From Bacillota bacterium (GTDB taxonomy: Bacteria > Bacillota > Clostridia > Acetivibrionales > JAEZXR01): DNA of 64,000 bases. The stretch is from positions 62,001 to 126,000 of the forward strand of contig JAEZXR010000107.1 of NCBI GenBank assembly GCA_023419605.1, written 5' to 3'. The notes under the pieces are model-generated. The model had not been told where the DNA came from and did no database searches. It worked only from the letters and a program-made list of their open reading frames with translations. Shown here in pieces: positions 51,875 through 59,517 of the stretch (its first letter is position 1; each line of letters begins with the position of its first letter). The position numbers and the translations under genes are program-made.

Positions 51875-52264
51875 ATGAGTAAACTTATCGATAATCTAAA
51901 ACAAAAAGCAAGAGAGTTGAAGAAAGATGTAATGGCTCTTTATTTGGCATATAGAAGATCTGACGTACCTTGGTATGCCAAATTGTTTGCGGCTGTTGTT
52001 GTAGGGTATGCCTTAAGTCCCATCGATTTGGTTCCGGATTTTATACCGGTATTGGGATATCTGGATGACCTGCTTTTGATACCGCTGGGAATTTCGCTGG
52101 CTGTAAGGATGATTCCGAAAACTGTGATGGAGGAATGCAGGAAAAAAGCCGAGGAGACATTCCGGGAAGGGAAGCCCACCAGTAAAATAGCAGGGGTGGT
52201 AATCGCTTTACTCTGGATTTTTATTCTCATAGTTATAGCAATTAAGATCCTCAGAATAATATAA
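51875..52264 (+). CDS. YkvA family protein (DUF1232)
   Basis: A 129-residue protein from the ATG at 51875 (GAGGTGAT upstream). The DUF1232 core is AVVVGYALSPIDLVPDFIPVLGYLDDLLL, followed by a C-terminal membrane segment (VVIALLWIFILIVIAIKIL). Role unknown. It lies 17 bp before the aminotransferase gene, a likely operon. Confidence 0.87.
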   Translation: MSKLIDNLKQKARELKKDVMALYLAYRRSDVPWYAKLFAAVVVGYALSPIDLVPDFIPVLGYLDDLLLIPLGISLAVRMIPKTVMEECRKKAEETFREGKPTSKIAGVVIALLWIFILIVIAIKILRII

Positions 52265-52281
52265 TAAAAAGGGTGATGTAA

Positions 52282-53106
52282 ATGATAGATAATGCAGGGA
52301 GTATTTATATCCGAAATGGCAGCCTGGAAGCGGCTGAAAGCATGGAGGAAGTGGACGCACAAAAGTTCAAGGTTGTTTATGAAGTAGTCCGGGTCATGGA
52401 CCGCACAGCGCTTTATCTGGAGGATCATTACGCGCGTCTGGAGAGTTCGCTGGCGATGCTGGGGCTCACCTCTGCACTGGGCTATGAACAATTAAAAAAA
52501 CAGATTTGCAGGCTGGTAGACGCCAATGATCTTCAAAACTGCAATGCAAAGCTGATCATGTACCAGCAGGAGGAACAGCAGAATTATATGCTCTACATAA
52601 GCAAAAGTTACTATCCTTCTGCGGAGGAAATACGTACCGGTGTTCCCACTAGCCTTTTCCCATGGGTACGGCATGATCCCAATGCCAAAGTGGTTAATCA
52701 GAAGTACAAGGAAGAAGTAAGCAGAAGGATGAAAGAAACGAATGCCTTTGAACTGCTCCTGGTCAATGAAGAGGGCAAAATCACCGAGGGCAGCAAATCC
52801 AATACATTCTTTATAAAGGGTTCAAAAGCCTACACATCACCGGGGCATCTGGTATTGAAAGGCATAACGAGGCAATACATTATGGAGGCCTGTAAACGGG
52901 TAGGCGTCGAAGTCGTGGAGGAACTGACGGGTGTAGAGGAACTGGAGAACCTGGACGGATTGTTCATATCCGGTACATCCATAAAAGTACTGCCGGTTTC
53001 ATCGGTGGATGACCGGAAGTTCAGTTCCAGTACCAATCCTACGCTGGTTGCCATTCGAGATGAATTTGACAGGATGATTGAGGAGTATATAAATTCCCAC
53101 CAATAA
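52282..53106 (+). CDS. Aminotransferase class IV (PLP-dependent)
   Basis: A 274-residue class IV fold. The likely PLP lysine lies in NAKVVNQKYKEEVSRRM. The hallmark ITEGSKSNTFFI and the phosphate-binding ISGTSIKVLPVSSV follow. The family includes branched-chain and D-amino-acid aminotransferases and aminodeoxychorismate lyase (PabC). The sequence does not tell which. No pab genes are nearby. Confidence 0.82.
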   Translation: MIDNAGSIYIRNGSLEAAESMEEVDAQKFKVVYEVVRVMDRTALYLEDHYARLESSLAMLGLTSALGYEQLKKQICRLVDANDLQNCNAKLIMYQQEEQQNYMLYISKSYYPSAEEIRTGVPTSLFPWVRHDPNAKVVNQKYKEEVSRRMKETNAFELLLVNEEGKITEGSKSNTFFIKGSKAYTSPGHLVLKGITRQYIMEACKRVGVEVVEELTGVEELENLDGLFISGTSIKVLPVSSVDDRKFSSSTNPTLVAIRDEFDRMIEEYINSHQ

Positions 53107-53109
53107 TGC

Positions 53110-53151
53110 GAAAAGAGCTGTATCCGGTTTATGGCGGATACAGCTCTTTTC
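53110..53151 (+). terminator. Terminator after the aminotransferase gene
   Basis: GAAAAGAGCTGTATCCG (53110-53126) pairs perfectly with CGGATACAGCTCTTTTC (53135-53151). Repeat A copy 2 begins at its last base. Confidence 0.9.
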
Positions 53152-53274
53152 ATTGTATAGGAAAGATAAATTTCCTATACAATGAAAAAACCTTGAATTT
53201 ATGCACGTGCCGGCTTTTCCGTATGCTTCGGAAAGGCACATGCGCAAACAAAAGTGGCAAGGCCACCTTTGTTC
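53151..53274 (+). repeat. Dispersed repeat family A, copy 2
   Basis: Hairpin 1 is CATTGTATAGGAAA/TTTCCTATACAATG, with compensating changes relative to copy 1. It is followed by GAATTTATGC, GTGCCGGCTTTTCC...GGAAAGGCAC and ACAAAAGTGGC/GCCACCTTTGT. It aligns with copy 1 almost without gaps. Confidence 0.82.
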
Positions 53275-53287
53275 TGCGTGAAAAAAC

Positions 53288-54508
53288 TTAATCAGCCAGC
53301 CTTTTTTCGCCTTCCAGCTCCTTGATTCCCTTTATATTCTGCGTGACTTCCAGGGTGCCCAAATATTCGCCGTTTTCATCTCTCACAGCGAAATACCGGA
53401 TATATACAAACATACCCTGCATCTGTATCCAGAAGTCAGCATGGTCTCTGGTTCCTGCTTTGAGCTCTTCCACGATCTTTTCGACGATGTGGACACTGGC
53501 AGGCGGGTGGCAGTTTTGCACCTTTCTGCCGATAATAGCCGGTGACCGGAGAAAGATCCTCTCTTTTCCCTGAGAGAAATATTTTACGGTATCATCCTTA
53601 TCTACAAAGGTAATATCCACGGGCAGGGTCCTTAGCATAAAATTGATTTCCTTTAAAGTGAGAATTCCTGTGTCCAGTTTCAAATATCCTTCGGGTGCGC
53701 TGCTCATGTCCTTCTGTTTTTCTGCCTTCGCTTCGTGTTTGCCCGGAATCCACAGGTTATCCGGCTCCACCAGGCAATAGCCGATTTCTGCGCTTTGATT
53801 TGCGATTTGACCCCATTCCTCTTCTGTAAGAAGATCCATGCACATGGGGAAGAGGATATTTTCTTCCTTGTAGATCATGGAATCCACTTGTGAAAGGAGT
53901 TCGCGGATCCCTTGAAGTACCGCTGCGGAATCAAGATCGGCTTCGTGAACGGAAGCGAGGCTCAGGGTCTCCTTAAATTTGGCCCGGATATCATCATCGA
54001 CTCCCCACATGACGGAGGTAGGCCCCGTCACACCATACTTCTCCAGGAAAGGAAACAGAAGATTTTCTTTTCGTGTATAGTGTTTTTCAATGTTGCCCAA
54101 AAAACTCAAACCCAGCCGCAGGTCGGGCAGCGCATGAACTTTATCACCGCTTTCCAGCTTCTCCAGAGCGGGTCGCAGCCGGGTATTCATGACTTCTTCC
54201 ACAGCCCTGTTTTCCTTTTTAAATGTATGCACCGGATGTCCGGGCGTTGTTTCAGCCGGCTGCTGCTGATCCAGGGAATCCATAAAAACAGCTGTATGAA
54301 CATCACAAAGCCGTTTTACTTCATCCACGGGAAGACCCTCGGAAATAAGGGCTTGCTCCATATTTGAAATTTCAGTAGGGGCAATATCCTTGATAAGTTC
54401 CTGGAATCTTCCTTTTACTTCCTCCACCGATTTTCCCTCGTGCAGGTCGAGAATAATTTTCTTTAAAACTTTTTGCCGCTCTTCCCGGTTGTTAATGTAC
54501 TCGCTCAT
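53288..54508 (-). CDS. DUF438/hemerythrin/PAS domain protein
   Basis: A 406-residue protein from the ATG at 54508 (AAAGGATG upstream). Residues 1-80 are DUF438 (EERQKVLKKIILDLHEGKSVEEVK). The middle is a hemerythrin-like helical bundle (SFLGNIEKHYTRKENLLFPFLEKYG, MIYKEENILFPMCMDLL) whose His/Glu residues can bind a di-iron site. The last 120 residues are a PAS-type sensor (DITFVDKDDTVKYFSQGKERIF...GEYLGTLEVTQNIK). Likely senses oxygen, NO or redox state. A DUF1858 gene follows upstream on the same strand, the usual partner. Confidence 0.88.
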   Translation of the reverse strand: MSEYINNREERQKVLKKIILDLHEGKSVEEVKGRFQELIKDIAPTEISNMEQALISEGLPVDEVKRLCDVHTAVFMDSLDQQQPAETTPGHPVHTFKKENRAVEEVMNTRLRPALEKLESGDKVHALPDLRLGLSFLGNIEKHYTRKENLLFPFLEKYGVTGPTSVMWGVDDDIRAKFKETLSLASVHEADLDSAAVLQGIRELLSQVDSMIYKEENILFPMCMDLLTEEEWGQIANQSAEIGYCLVEPDNLWIPGKHEAKAEKQKDMSSAPEGYLKLDTGILTLKEINFMLRTLPVDITFVDKDDTVKYFSQGKERIFLRSPAIIGRKVQNCHPPASVHIVEKIVEELKAGTRDHADFWIQMQGMFVYIRYFAVRDENGEYLGTLEVTQNIKGIKELEGEKRLAD

Positions 54509-54534
54509 TACGATCATCCTTTCATTTAGGTCTT

Positions 54535-54719
54535 GTAAAATAAAACAGAGTCTATAATTTTTCTACACCCTTTATTGAGACAATGAACATCGAACTTTAA
54601 AGATTTTACTCCGTATCCAACTGACCCAACTACCGGTCATTTGGATACTACGCAGAAAGTAATGTATAAAGTTCGCTGTCTAAGTCGGGCCCGCAAAAAA
54701 GACCAGCTAATTATTTTAC
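54535..54719 (+). repeat. Dispersed repeat family B, copy 2 (with internal insertion)
   Basis: Terminal stem GTAAAATAA/TTATTTTAC (54535-54543, 54711-54719). The core pieces TCTATAATTTTTCTACACCC and GTCGGGCCCGCAAAAAAGA are separated by about 100 bases. Those fold separately: CGAACTTTA/TAAAGTTCG around GTATCCAA/TTGGATAC and TGACC/GGTCA. Confidence 0.7.
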
Positions 54720-54805
54720 GGCGCCTTATATAAATTTAAATTTTGTTGCCGTGAGGAATGCAGGGGGAATTTTCCCGGCTGCTTAGAGCTCCAACGACCA
54801 AAAAA

Positions 54806-55042
54806 CTATTCTCCGGCAATGGTGAACCCATGTTCTTCAAGTTTACCTTTCACTGTATCCAGACTAACTCCTTTCATCTGGCAGCCTTTGGGAATGGTCA
54901 TGACCCTTCCTGCGGTTTTCCGCATCACAGGATTGGTAATTTCGGTGAAGCCCAGCTCTTTTAATAGATCAATTAATTCCGGATATTGCTCCGTCAGTGT
55001 TAGGATATTTTGATTCAAGTCCAGTTTTTTCAAGGCCTCCAT
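54806..55042 (-). CDS. DUF1858 domain protein
   Basis: A 78-residue protein with the DUF1858 pattern LNQNILTLTEQYPELIDLLKELGFTEI followed by VMRKTAGRVMTIPKGCQMKGV. The ATG at 55042 follows TTGGAG closely; a TTG at 55099 would add 19 residues, so the start is uncertain. Usually paired with DUF438 proteins, as here, which suggests a joint redox-sensing or Fe-S-related role. Confidence 0.8.
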   Translation of the reverse strand: MEALKKLDLNQNILTLTEQYPELIDLLKELGFTEITNPVMRKTAGRVMTIPKGCQMKGVSLDTVKGKLEEHGFTIAGE

Positions 55043-55250
55043 CTCCAATCTCAAAATATTTTGAATCCAAACTTTGATCCTATGGGGAATTATTGACAAT
55101 CCTTGGATTCTTTAATATACTTACCCTAAAGATTTTTACCGTAAATGTGATAATAATCACATGAAGTGGGAAAATCTATAACAGGTATTCTTACAAGATA
55201 GCAAGTCCCGGTTGTAAGTAAAAATATAGTATCGGCAATGGAGGAAGCGG

Positions 55251-55577
55251 ATGAGTACAACAATTGTAGAGCTTTTGGATCAGATGGAAAAAGTGGAAAA
55301 GGATATATGCAATTTCCCGATGGTCTTTGTTGAAATGATGAAAAATGAGATAAATGCCAATGATGAGCAGGAAATGTACAATAGTGTCAAAAAGTTGCTG
55401 CGAAAGCATGCGAAGGACCCAAAAGCCATAAGTCTGATGGAGGACTTTTTCGGAGCTATTTCCGGCGGCGCATCCCTGGAAGAGATCATGACTATAGCCA
55501 TCGAGGAAGCCCAGGACCCTAGCCTGACATCGGAACTGACCGTAGATGACAGCTGTAGAGTAAAAAACAATGAGTAG
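55251..55577 (+). CDS. Hypothetical protein, 108 residues
   Basis: GGAGGAAGCGG precedes the ATG at 55251. The acidic, helical sequence starts MSTTIVELLDQMEKVEKDIC and contains KLLRKHAKDPKAISLMEDFFGAISGG. No membrane segment and no family recognised. A terminator follows at 55586. Codon use and the ribosome site support a real gene. Confidence 0.65.
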   Translation: MSTTIVELLDQMEKVEKDICNFPMVFVEMMKNEINANDEQEMYNSVKKLLRKHAKDPKAISLMEDFFGAISGGASLEEIMTIAIEEAQDPSLTSELTVDDSCRVKNNE

Positions 55578-55585
55578 GAGAAAAG

Positions 55586-55615
55586 AATGATCGGTTGAAC
55601 ATCGGTCATTTTTTT
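55586..55615 (+). terminator. Terminator after the 108-residue protein gene
   Basis: AATGATCGGT (55586-55595) pairs with ATCGGTCATT (55601-55610) using two G-U pairs, then T7. Confidence 0.8.
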
Positions 55616-55703
55616 ATTGTCCAGGAAAGTGAACTTCCCAGGCAATAAAAAACATTGAATTTATGCGTGTGCCAGTTTTTCCTCATGCCTCGGAAAGGCA
55701 CTT
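55613..55703 (+). repeat. Dispersed repeat family A, copy 3 (truncated)
   Basis: Hairpin 1 TTATTGTCCAGGAA/TTCCCAGGCAATAA has two mismatches. AACATTGAATTTATGCGTGTGCC and CCTCGGAAAGGCAC follow. The third hairpin present in copies 1 and 2 is missing. Confidence 0.75.
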
Positions 55704-55766
55704 TTATTATAGGTGTGTTTTGAACAAATGTTTGGTATAATTAAGGTATATTATTTTTAGGATTGA

Positions 55767-55866
55767 GAAAGTATAACTTCCGCTGTCATTGTGCCACACC
55801 CTGCATGGATACCGTGAGGGGCCCGTACAAAAGCAGAGGCAATATTTTCGCCATACCTTGGGAGAT
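55767..55866 (+). repeat. Dispersed repeat family B, copy 3, reaching the dinB ribosome site
   Basis: Stem GAAAGTATAACTTCCGCT with AGCAGAGGCAATATTTTC; core CACACCCTGCATGGATACCG and GGGGCCCGTACAAAAG. The tail ACCTTGGGAGATG supplies the GGGAG ribosome site for DNA polymerase IV and is shared with copy 4. Confidence 0.75.
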
Positions 55867-55869
55867 GCC

Positions 55870-57066
55870 ATGCAAAGAGTTATTTTTCTAGTGGATATGA
55901 ATGCTTTTTTTATTGGATGTGAGATGACACGTACCCCGGAGTTGAAGGATAAACCTGCCGCAGTCGCAGGCGATCCGAAGAATAGGCGGGGGATTATTCT
56001 AGCTGCTAATTATGAGGCGAGAAAATATGGGGTGCGAACCACTATGCTGGTGCATGAGGCCCAGCGGCTATGCCCCGGTTTGCTTTGTGTTCCGCCGGAT
56101 CATGAATTCTATGAGAATAAATCGAAACAGGTTATGGACATTCTGGGTAGGTTTTCACCCGTTATCGAGAAAAACAGTATTGATGAGGCATGGATGGATG
56201 TTACCGGCTGCGAGGCTTTATTTGGAAAACCGGTAGAAATGGCGGCAAAAATCATGAATACCATAACGAAGGAACTGGATTTATGGTGTTCCATCGGAAT
56301 TTCGGAAAATAAGTTCCTGGCCAAGATGGCTTCTGAATTGAAGAAACCTTTGGGGATCACAGAACTGTGGCAGAAGGATATAAAGGAGAAGCTGTGGCCG
56401 TTGAAGGTCAGAGATATGTATGGGATTGGAAAGCAGACAGAGAAGAAATTGACCAATATGGCTATATTTACTATCGGAAATCTGGCCCAGGCACGAAAAG
56501 AGCTGCTGGCTAAAACCTTTGGAAAGTATGGAGAAGAATTGCACCGTTTTGCCAACGGGCTGGACCCTGCTCCCGTCGAGCCCAGTCCCAGGCACGAAAG
56601 TAAATCCATTAGCCGGTCCATAACCTTGCCCCAGGACGTTACCGATGTGGAACGGGCAAAAACGATACTGCTTCAACTGGCAGAGGAAGTGGGTATGGAA
56701 GCCAGGTCATACGGGCATAAGGGAAAAACCGTTTCAATAAACATTAAATTTAGCGATTTTCAATCCATCACACGTCAGAAGTCCATACAAGCCACCTATT
56801 TGACGAAGGATATCTATCGAACCGGGATCGAACTGCTGGAGGAAAACTGGAGCAAATTCCGGCCTGTGAGGCTTTTGGGTATCGGAATCGGTAATTTCCG
56901 GGAAGAGGAGGAAGTGGAACAGCTATCCCTGTTTGACATGAATGTTTCAGGACGAAACAACAATGATAAGGAAGAGAAGCTTGAAAAAGCGCTGGACAGC
57001 ATACGGCGGAAGCATGGAATGGAAAAAATCAAAAGGGCAAAAACCATTATGACGGAAAAAGACTAA
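55870..57066 (+). CDS. dinB: DNA polymerase IV (Y family)
   Basis: A 398-residue protein. The ATG at 55870 follows GGGAG; the frame runs further upstream through repeat B but is not supported. Catalytic residues sit in VIFLVDMNAFFIGCE and KNSIDEAWMDVTG. A helix-hairpin-helix region (VRDMYGIGKQTEKKLTNMAI) and the little-finger domain follow. QLSLFDM near the C-terminus is a beta-clamp binding motif. It performs error-prone translesion synthesis. No LexA box is visible immediately upstream. Confidence 0.94.
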   Translation: MQRVIFLVDMNAFFIGCEMTRTPELKDKPAAVAGDPKNRRGIILAANYEARKYGVRTTMLVHEAQRLCPGLLCVPPDHEFYENKSKQVMDILGRFSPVIEKNSIDEAWMDVTGCEALFGKPVEMAAKIMNTITKELDLWCSIGISENKFLAKMASELKKPLGITELWQKDIKEKLWPLKVRDMYGIGKQTEKKLTNMAIFTIGNLAQARKELLAKTFGKYGEELHRFANGLDPAPVEPSPRHESKSISRSITLPQDVTDVERAKTILLQLAEEVGMEARSYGHKGKTVSINIKFSDFQSITRQKSIQATYLTKDIYRTGIELLEENWSKFRPVRLLGIGIGNFREEEEVEQLSLFDMNVSGRNNNDKEEKLEKALDSIRRKHGMEKIKRAKTIMTEKD

Positions 57067-57090
57067 AAAAGAGGCCGGGGGGGCCTCTTC
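57065..57090 (+). terminator. Terminator after dinB
   Basis: GAGGCC (57071-57076) pairs with GGCCTC (57082-57087) around a G-rich loop, with A6 before and a CTTCTT tail. A modest signal. Confidence 0.6.
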
Positions 57091-57158
57091 TTCAATGAGT
57101 ATAAGATGTATAATATTTGGAACGGTGTCCAAATGATTAAATAGGGAGCAGGTAATCT

Positions 57159-57287
57159 CTAGGCTTTTTTGTATCCAAATCCGCCCCATCCCCAGCCATT
57201 GCAGAAGAACAGTAGCAAGAACAGGATTATGAACCAAAGTATTTCGTCGTTTTCAAAAAATCCTCCAAAACCGCCTCTTTCTGACAT
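57159..57287 (-). CDS. Small hydrophobic Gly-rich protein (42 residues)
   Basis: GGAGG sits about 13 bases before the ATG at 57287. The product begins MSERGGFGGFFENDEILWF, has one membrane helix (IILFLLLFFCN) and ends GWGWGGFGYKKA. The size and the hydrophobic core ending in a Gly/Trp-rich tail resemble the small YjcZ-like proteins of spore formers. Function unknown. Below usual ORF length cut-offs, so it is easily missed. Confidence 0.7.
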   Translation of the reverse strand: MSERGGFGGFFENDEILWFIILFLLLFFCNGWGWGGFGYKKA

Positions 57288-57426
57288 AGTGAGTGTACCT
57301 CCTTCATTTGAATATTATTATGGCTCTAACAGAAACCTACTACATTGTATTCAAACCTCTGTTTTTGTGTTACAGTTATTGAAATAGCGATGAAAATTTA
57401 GTAAGATAAAGCAAGCGAGGGAGAGT

Positions 57427-57503
57427 GAAGGTATATTTTCACCGACCTCAACATATATCAACGACGAAAAAATCGCTGGTGCTTTCGCGACACCTTGGGA
57501 GAT
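57427..57503 (+). repeat. Dispersed repeat family B, copy 4 (remnant)
   Basis: GTGAAGGTATATTTTCACCG (57427-57446) looks like the two stem arms of the element joined after loss of the core. GCGACACCTTGGGAGATGAG at 57487-57506 matches the right-hand tail of copy 3 and supplies the next gene's ribosome site. The 224-bp spacer holds nothing else I recognise. Confidence 0.55.
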
Positions 57504-57511
57504 GAGAAGAA

Positions 57512-58426
57512 ATGAGTAGTGCTAACAGTCAGTTTGTTATATCGTTATTAATCATTTTAGCGGGATTCCTTTGCAAAAAAGTTTCTTTGCTAAAGGAATC
57601 CGATGGAGAAGCGGTCTCGAGGATTATATTTAATCTGACGCTGCCATCTCTGGTTATTAGTACATTCAGCACCATGAAAATTGACTCTTCACTGCTGCTG
57701 GTACCTCTGATCAGCATAGGATACGGTTTTTTGATGGCAGGCTTGGCTGTTGTCTTTTTCAGAAAGGAATCGGCAAAGGACAGGGGAATGGTATCCATGC
57801 TGCTTCCGGGTTTTAACATCGGGCTGTTTGCCTATCCTTTGGTGGAATCCATCTGGGGGCAGGAAGGCCTTAAATATTTTGGCATGTTTGATATGGGAAA
57901 CTCTGTTATCGTCTTTGGCGTTTGCTACATATTTGCAAGTGTTTTTGCCTCCGAGGGAACCGGTGTCGACTATAAAGGGATACTGAAAAAAGTTTCACGG
58001 TCAGTACCTTTTATGTCCTACCTCATTACTTTGGCAGTAAATCTCTCCGGCCTGCATTTTCCGGGTATTGTACTGGATATAACAAAAGTTCTATCCAGGG
58101 CGAATATGCCGCTGTCTCTTTTACTTCTGGGCGTATATTTAAGTTTCTCCTTTGAAAAGAGCTATTGGGTGAAGATGGGAAAGATTCTGGCACTGCGGTA
58201 TGGTACCGGAATCATCACAGGAACTGCTTTGTACTTTTTACTTCCCTTTGAACCCCTTTTCCGTTATACCATGCTGCTGGGGTTCGTACTTCCCATCAGT
58301 ATGTCGGTGATACCGTACTCGGTACAATTCGACTACGACCGGAGGTTTGTGGGGACGGTGAATAATATTACCATTGTCATCAGTTTTCTGCTGATGTGGG
58401 CGGTTGTTGCCCTGGGGGTAGCCTGA
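57512..58426 (+). CDS. AEC family transporter
   Basis: A 304-residue membrane protein with about ten hydrophobic segments. IIFNLTLPSLVISTFSTM near the N-terminus and LPGFNIGLFAYPLVESIWG match the auxin efflux carrier/malonate transporter superfamily. Substrate is unknown; relatives move malate, malonate or other organic acids. GGGAG 11-15 bases upstream of the ATG comes from repeat B. Confidence 0.88.
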   Translation: MSSANSQFVISLLIILAGFLCKKVSLLKESDGEAVSRIIFNLTLPSLVISTFSTMKIDSSLLLVPLISIGYGFLMAGLAVVFFRKESAKDRGMVSMLLPGFNIGLFAYPLVESIWGQEGLKYFGMFDMGNSVIVFGVCYIFASVFASEGTGVDYKGILKKVSRSVPFMSYLITLAVNLSGLHFPGIVLDITKVLSRANMPLSLLLLGVYLSFSFEKSYWVKMGKILALRYGTGIITGTALYFLLPFEPLFRYTMLLGFVLPISMSVIPYSVQFDYDRRFVGTVNNITIVISFLLMWAVVALGVA

Positions 58427-58492
58427 TTGCGCATGCAAATAACATCTGAAACCAATGTACAAAGTTAATTTCTCGAAATTAAAATCTCGAAT

Positions 58493-58539
58493 AAAAGGCT
58501 GGACTGTATAGTGCCAAATAGATTCACACTTGTCCAGCC
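58493..58539 (-). terminator. Terminator overlapping the stop of the AraC gene
   Basis: On the minus strand GGCTGGAC (58539-58532) pairs with GTCCAGCC (58504-58497), followed by TTTT. The stop codon lies in the loop side of the hairpin. Confidence 0.7.
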
Positions 58540-59396
58540 TGGCTTTGCCGAAAGTGGTGGGGAGTCATCCCCAGGTGCTTTTTAAAGAACTTGCAAAAAT
58601 ATGAAAAATTGCTGAAGCCAGTACGATATCCCACTTCCTGTATATTCAGAGAGGAGGTTCGAAGCAGTGAGCAGGCTTCCTGCATTCTTCGCGCGGCCAG
58701 ATAGTCGCTGATACTGCTGCCGATTTCCTTGTGGAAAATATAGGAGACATGATTGGGTGACAGATGTACGGCTTTAGCAAGCTTATCCAATTGAAAATCT
58801 TCATGAAAGTGATTTTCCAGCCAATCAAGGATCAAGGGGATGGAATTTGATATTTTCGATACCGGTTTTATGGAAGATACCCGGTCATCCTTTGTACTGT
58901 GAAGCTTGAGCAAGTGGATAAGGGCTACCAAAAAATAGGCTTCCGAATCATGCGGCTCTGTTAAGTTCAAGGTACTCACTGCTTTCGTATAATCATCCAT
59001 CAGATAGTGCAGCTTTTCTTCCGGAATTTCCGTAAAAACTGTTTGGACTAAGGGCTGCTTCCATAGATTGTAAAAAAACGCATATAAGCTTTGAAAAGGC
59101 TGTATATATTTATTGAGGACAGAAGGCTCAAACAAAAAAAGGGATCGGATATAAGGTCCCTTTTTCATATCGATTTTTATCCTGTGGATATGAAAAGGCC
59201 GGAAGCAAAATAAACTTCCCGGTCGGATTTCTGTTAATACACCCTCCGATATAACATGACCTTCACCGCAATGGACATATAGAAGCTCCATTCCCTGGTG
59301 GGCATGGTATATTTCTTCGAACTTATTGGTCCTGTTTTTCATAAAGGAAAGCTGCAGGGGATACTGGTTGAGGTTCATATAATTCATAAGCCGCAT
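58524..59396 (-). CDS. AraC family transcriptional regulator
   Basis: A 290-residue protein; GAGG precedes the ATG at 59396, while the frame extends to 59453. The N-terminal cupin-like part has EEIYHAHQGMELLYVHCGEGHVIS and RPFHIHRI. The C-terminal HTH pair is FQLDKLAKAVHLSPNHVSYIF and NIQEVGYRTGFSNFSYFCKFF. Divergent from the polysaccharide genes starting at 59518 and probably their activator. Confidence 0.92.
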   Translation of the reverse strand: MRLMNYMNLNQYPLQLSFMKNRTNKFEEIYHAHQGMELLYVHCGEGHVISEGVLTEIRPGSLFCFRPFHIHRIKIDMKKGPYIRSLFLFEPSVLNKYIQPFQSLYAFFYNLWKQPLVQTVFTEIPEEKLHYLMDDYTKAVSTLNLTEPHDSEAYFLVALIHLLKLHSTKDDRVSSIKPVSKISNSIPLILDWLENHFHEDFQLDKLAKAVHLSPNHVSYIFHKEIGSSISDYLAARRMQEACSLLRTSSLNIQEVGYRTGFSNFSYFCKFFKKHLGMTPHHFRQSQAGQV

Positions 59397-59517
59397 TTTG
59401 AATACCTCGCTAAAATCGTAATATAGAAACATTTTAGCATAAGATAAGCACACTATTAAACAGTAAATATTGCTAAAATAAAATTATTATCTTGAGGAAA
59501 GAGGGGGTGGAGTTGAA

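Noticed and set aside
33651..57503. Insertion sequences as the source of the dispersed repeats
   Set aside because: No transposase frame, long terminal repeats or target duplications are visible, so they are recorded only as repeats.
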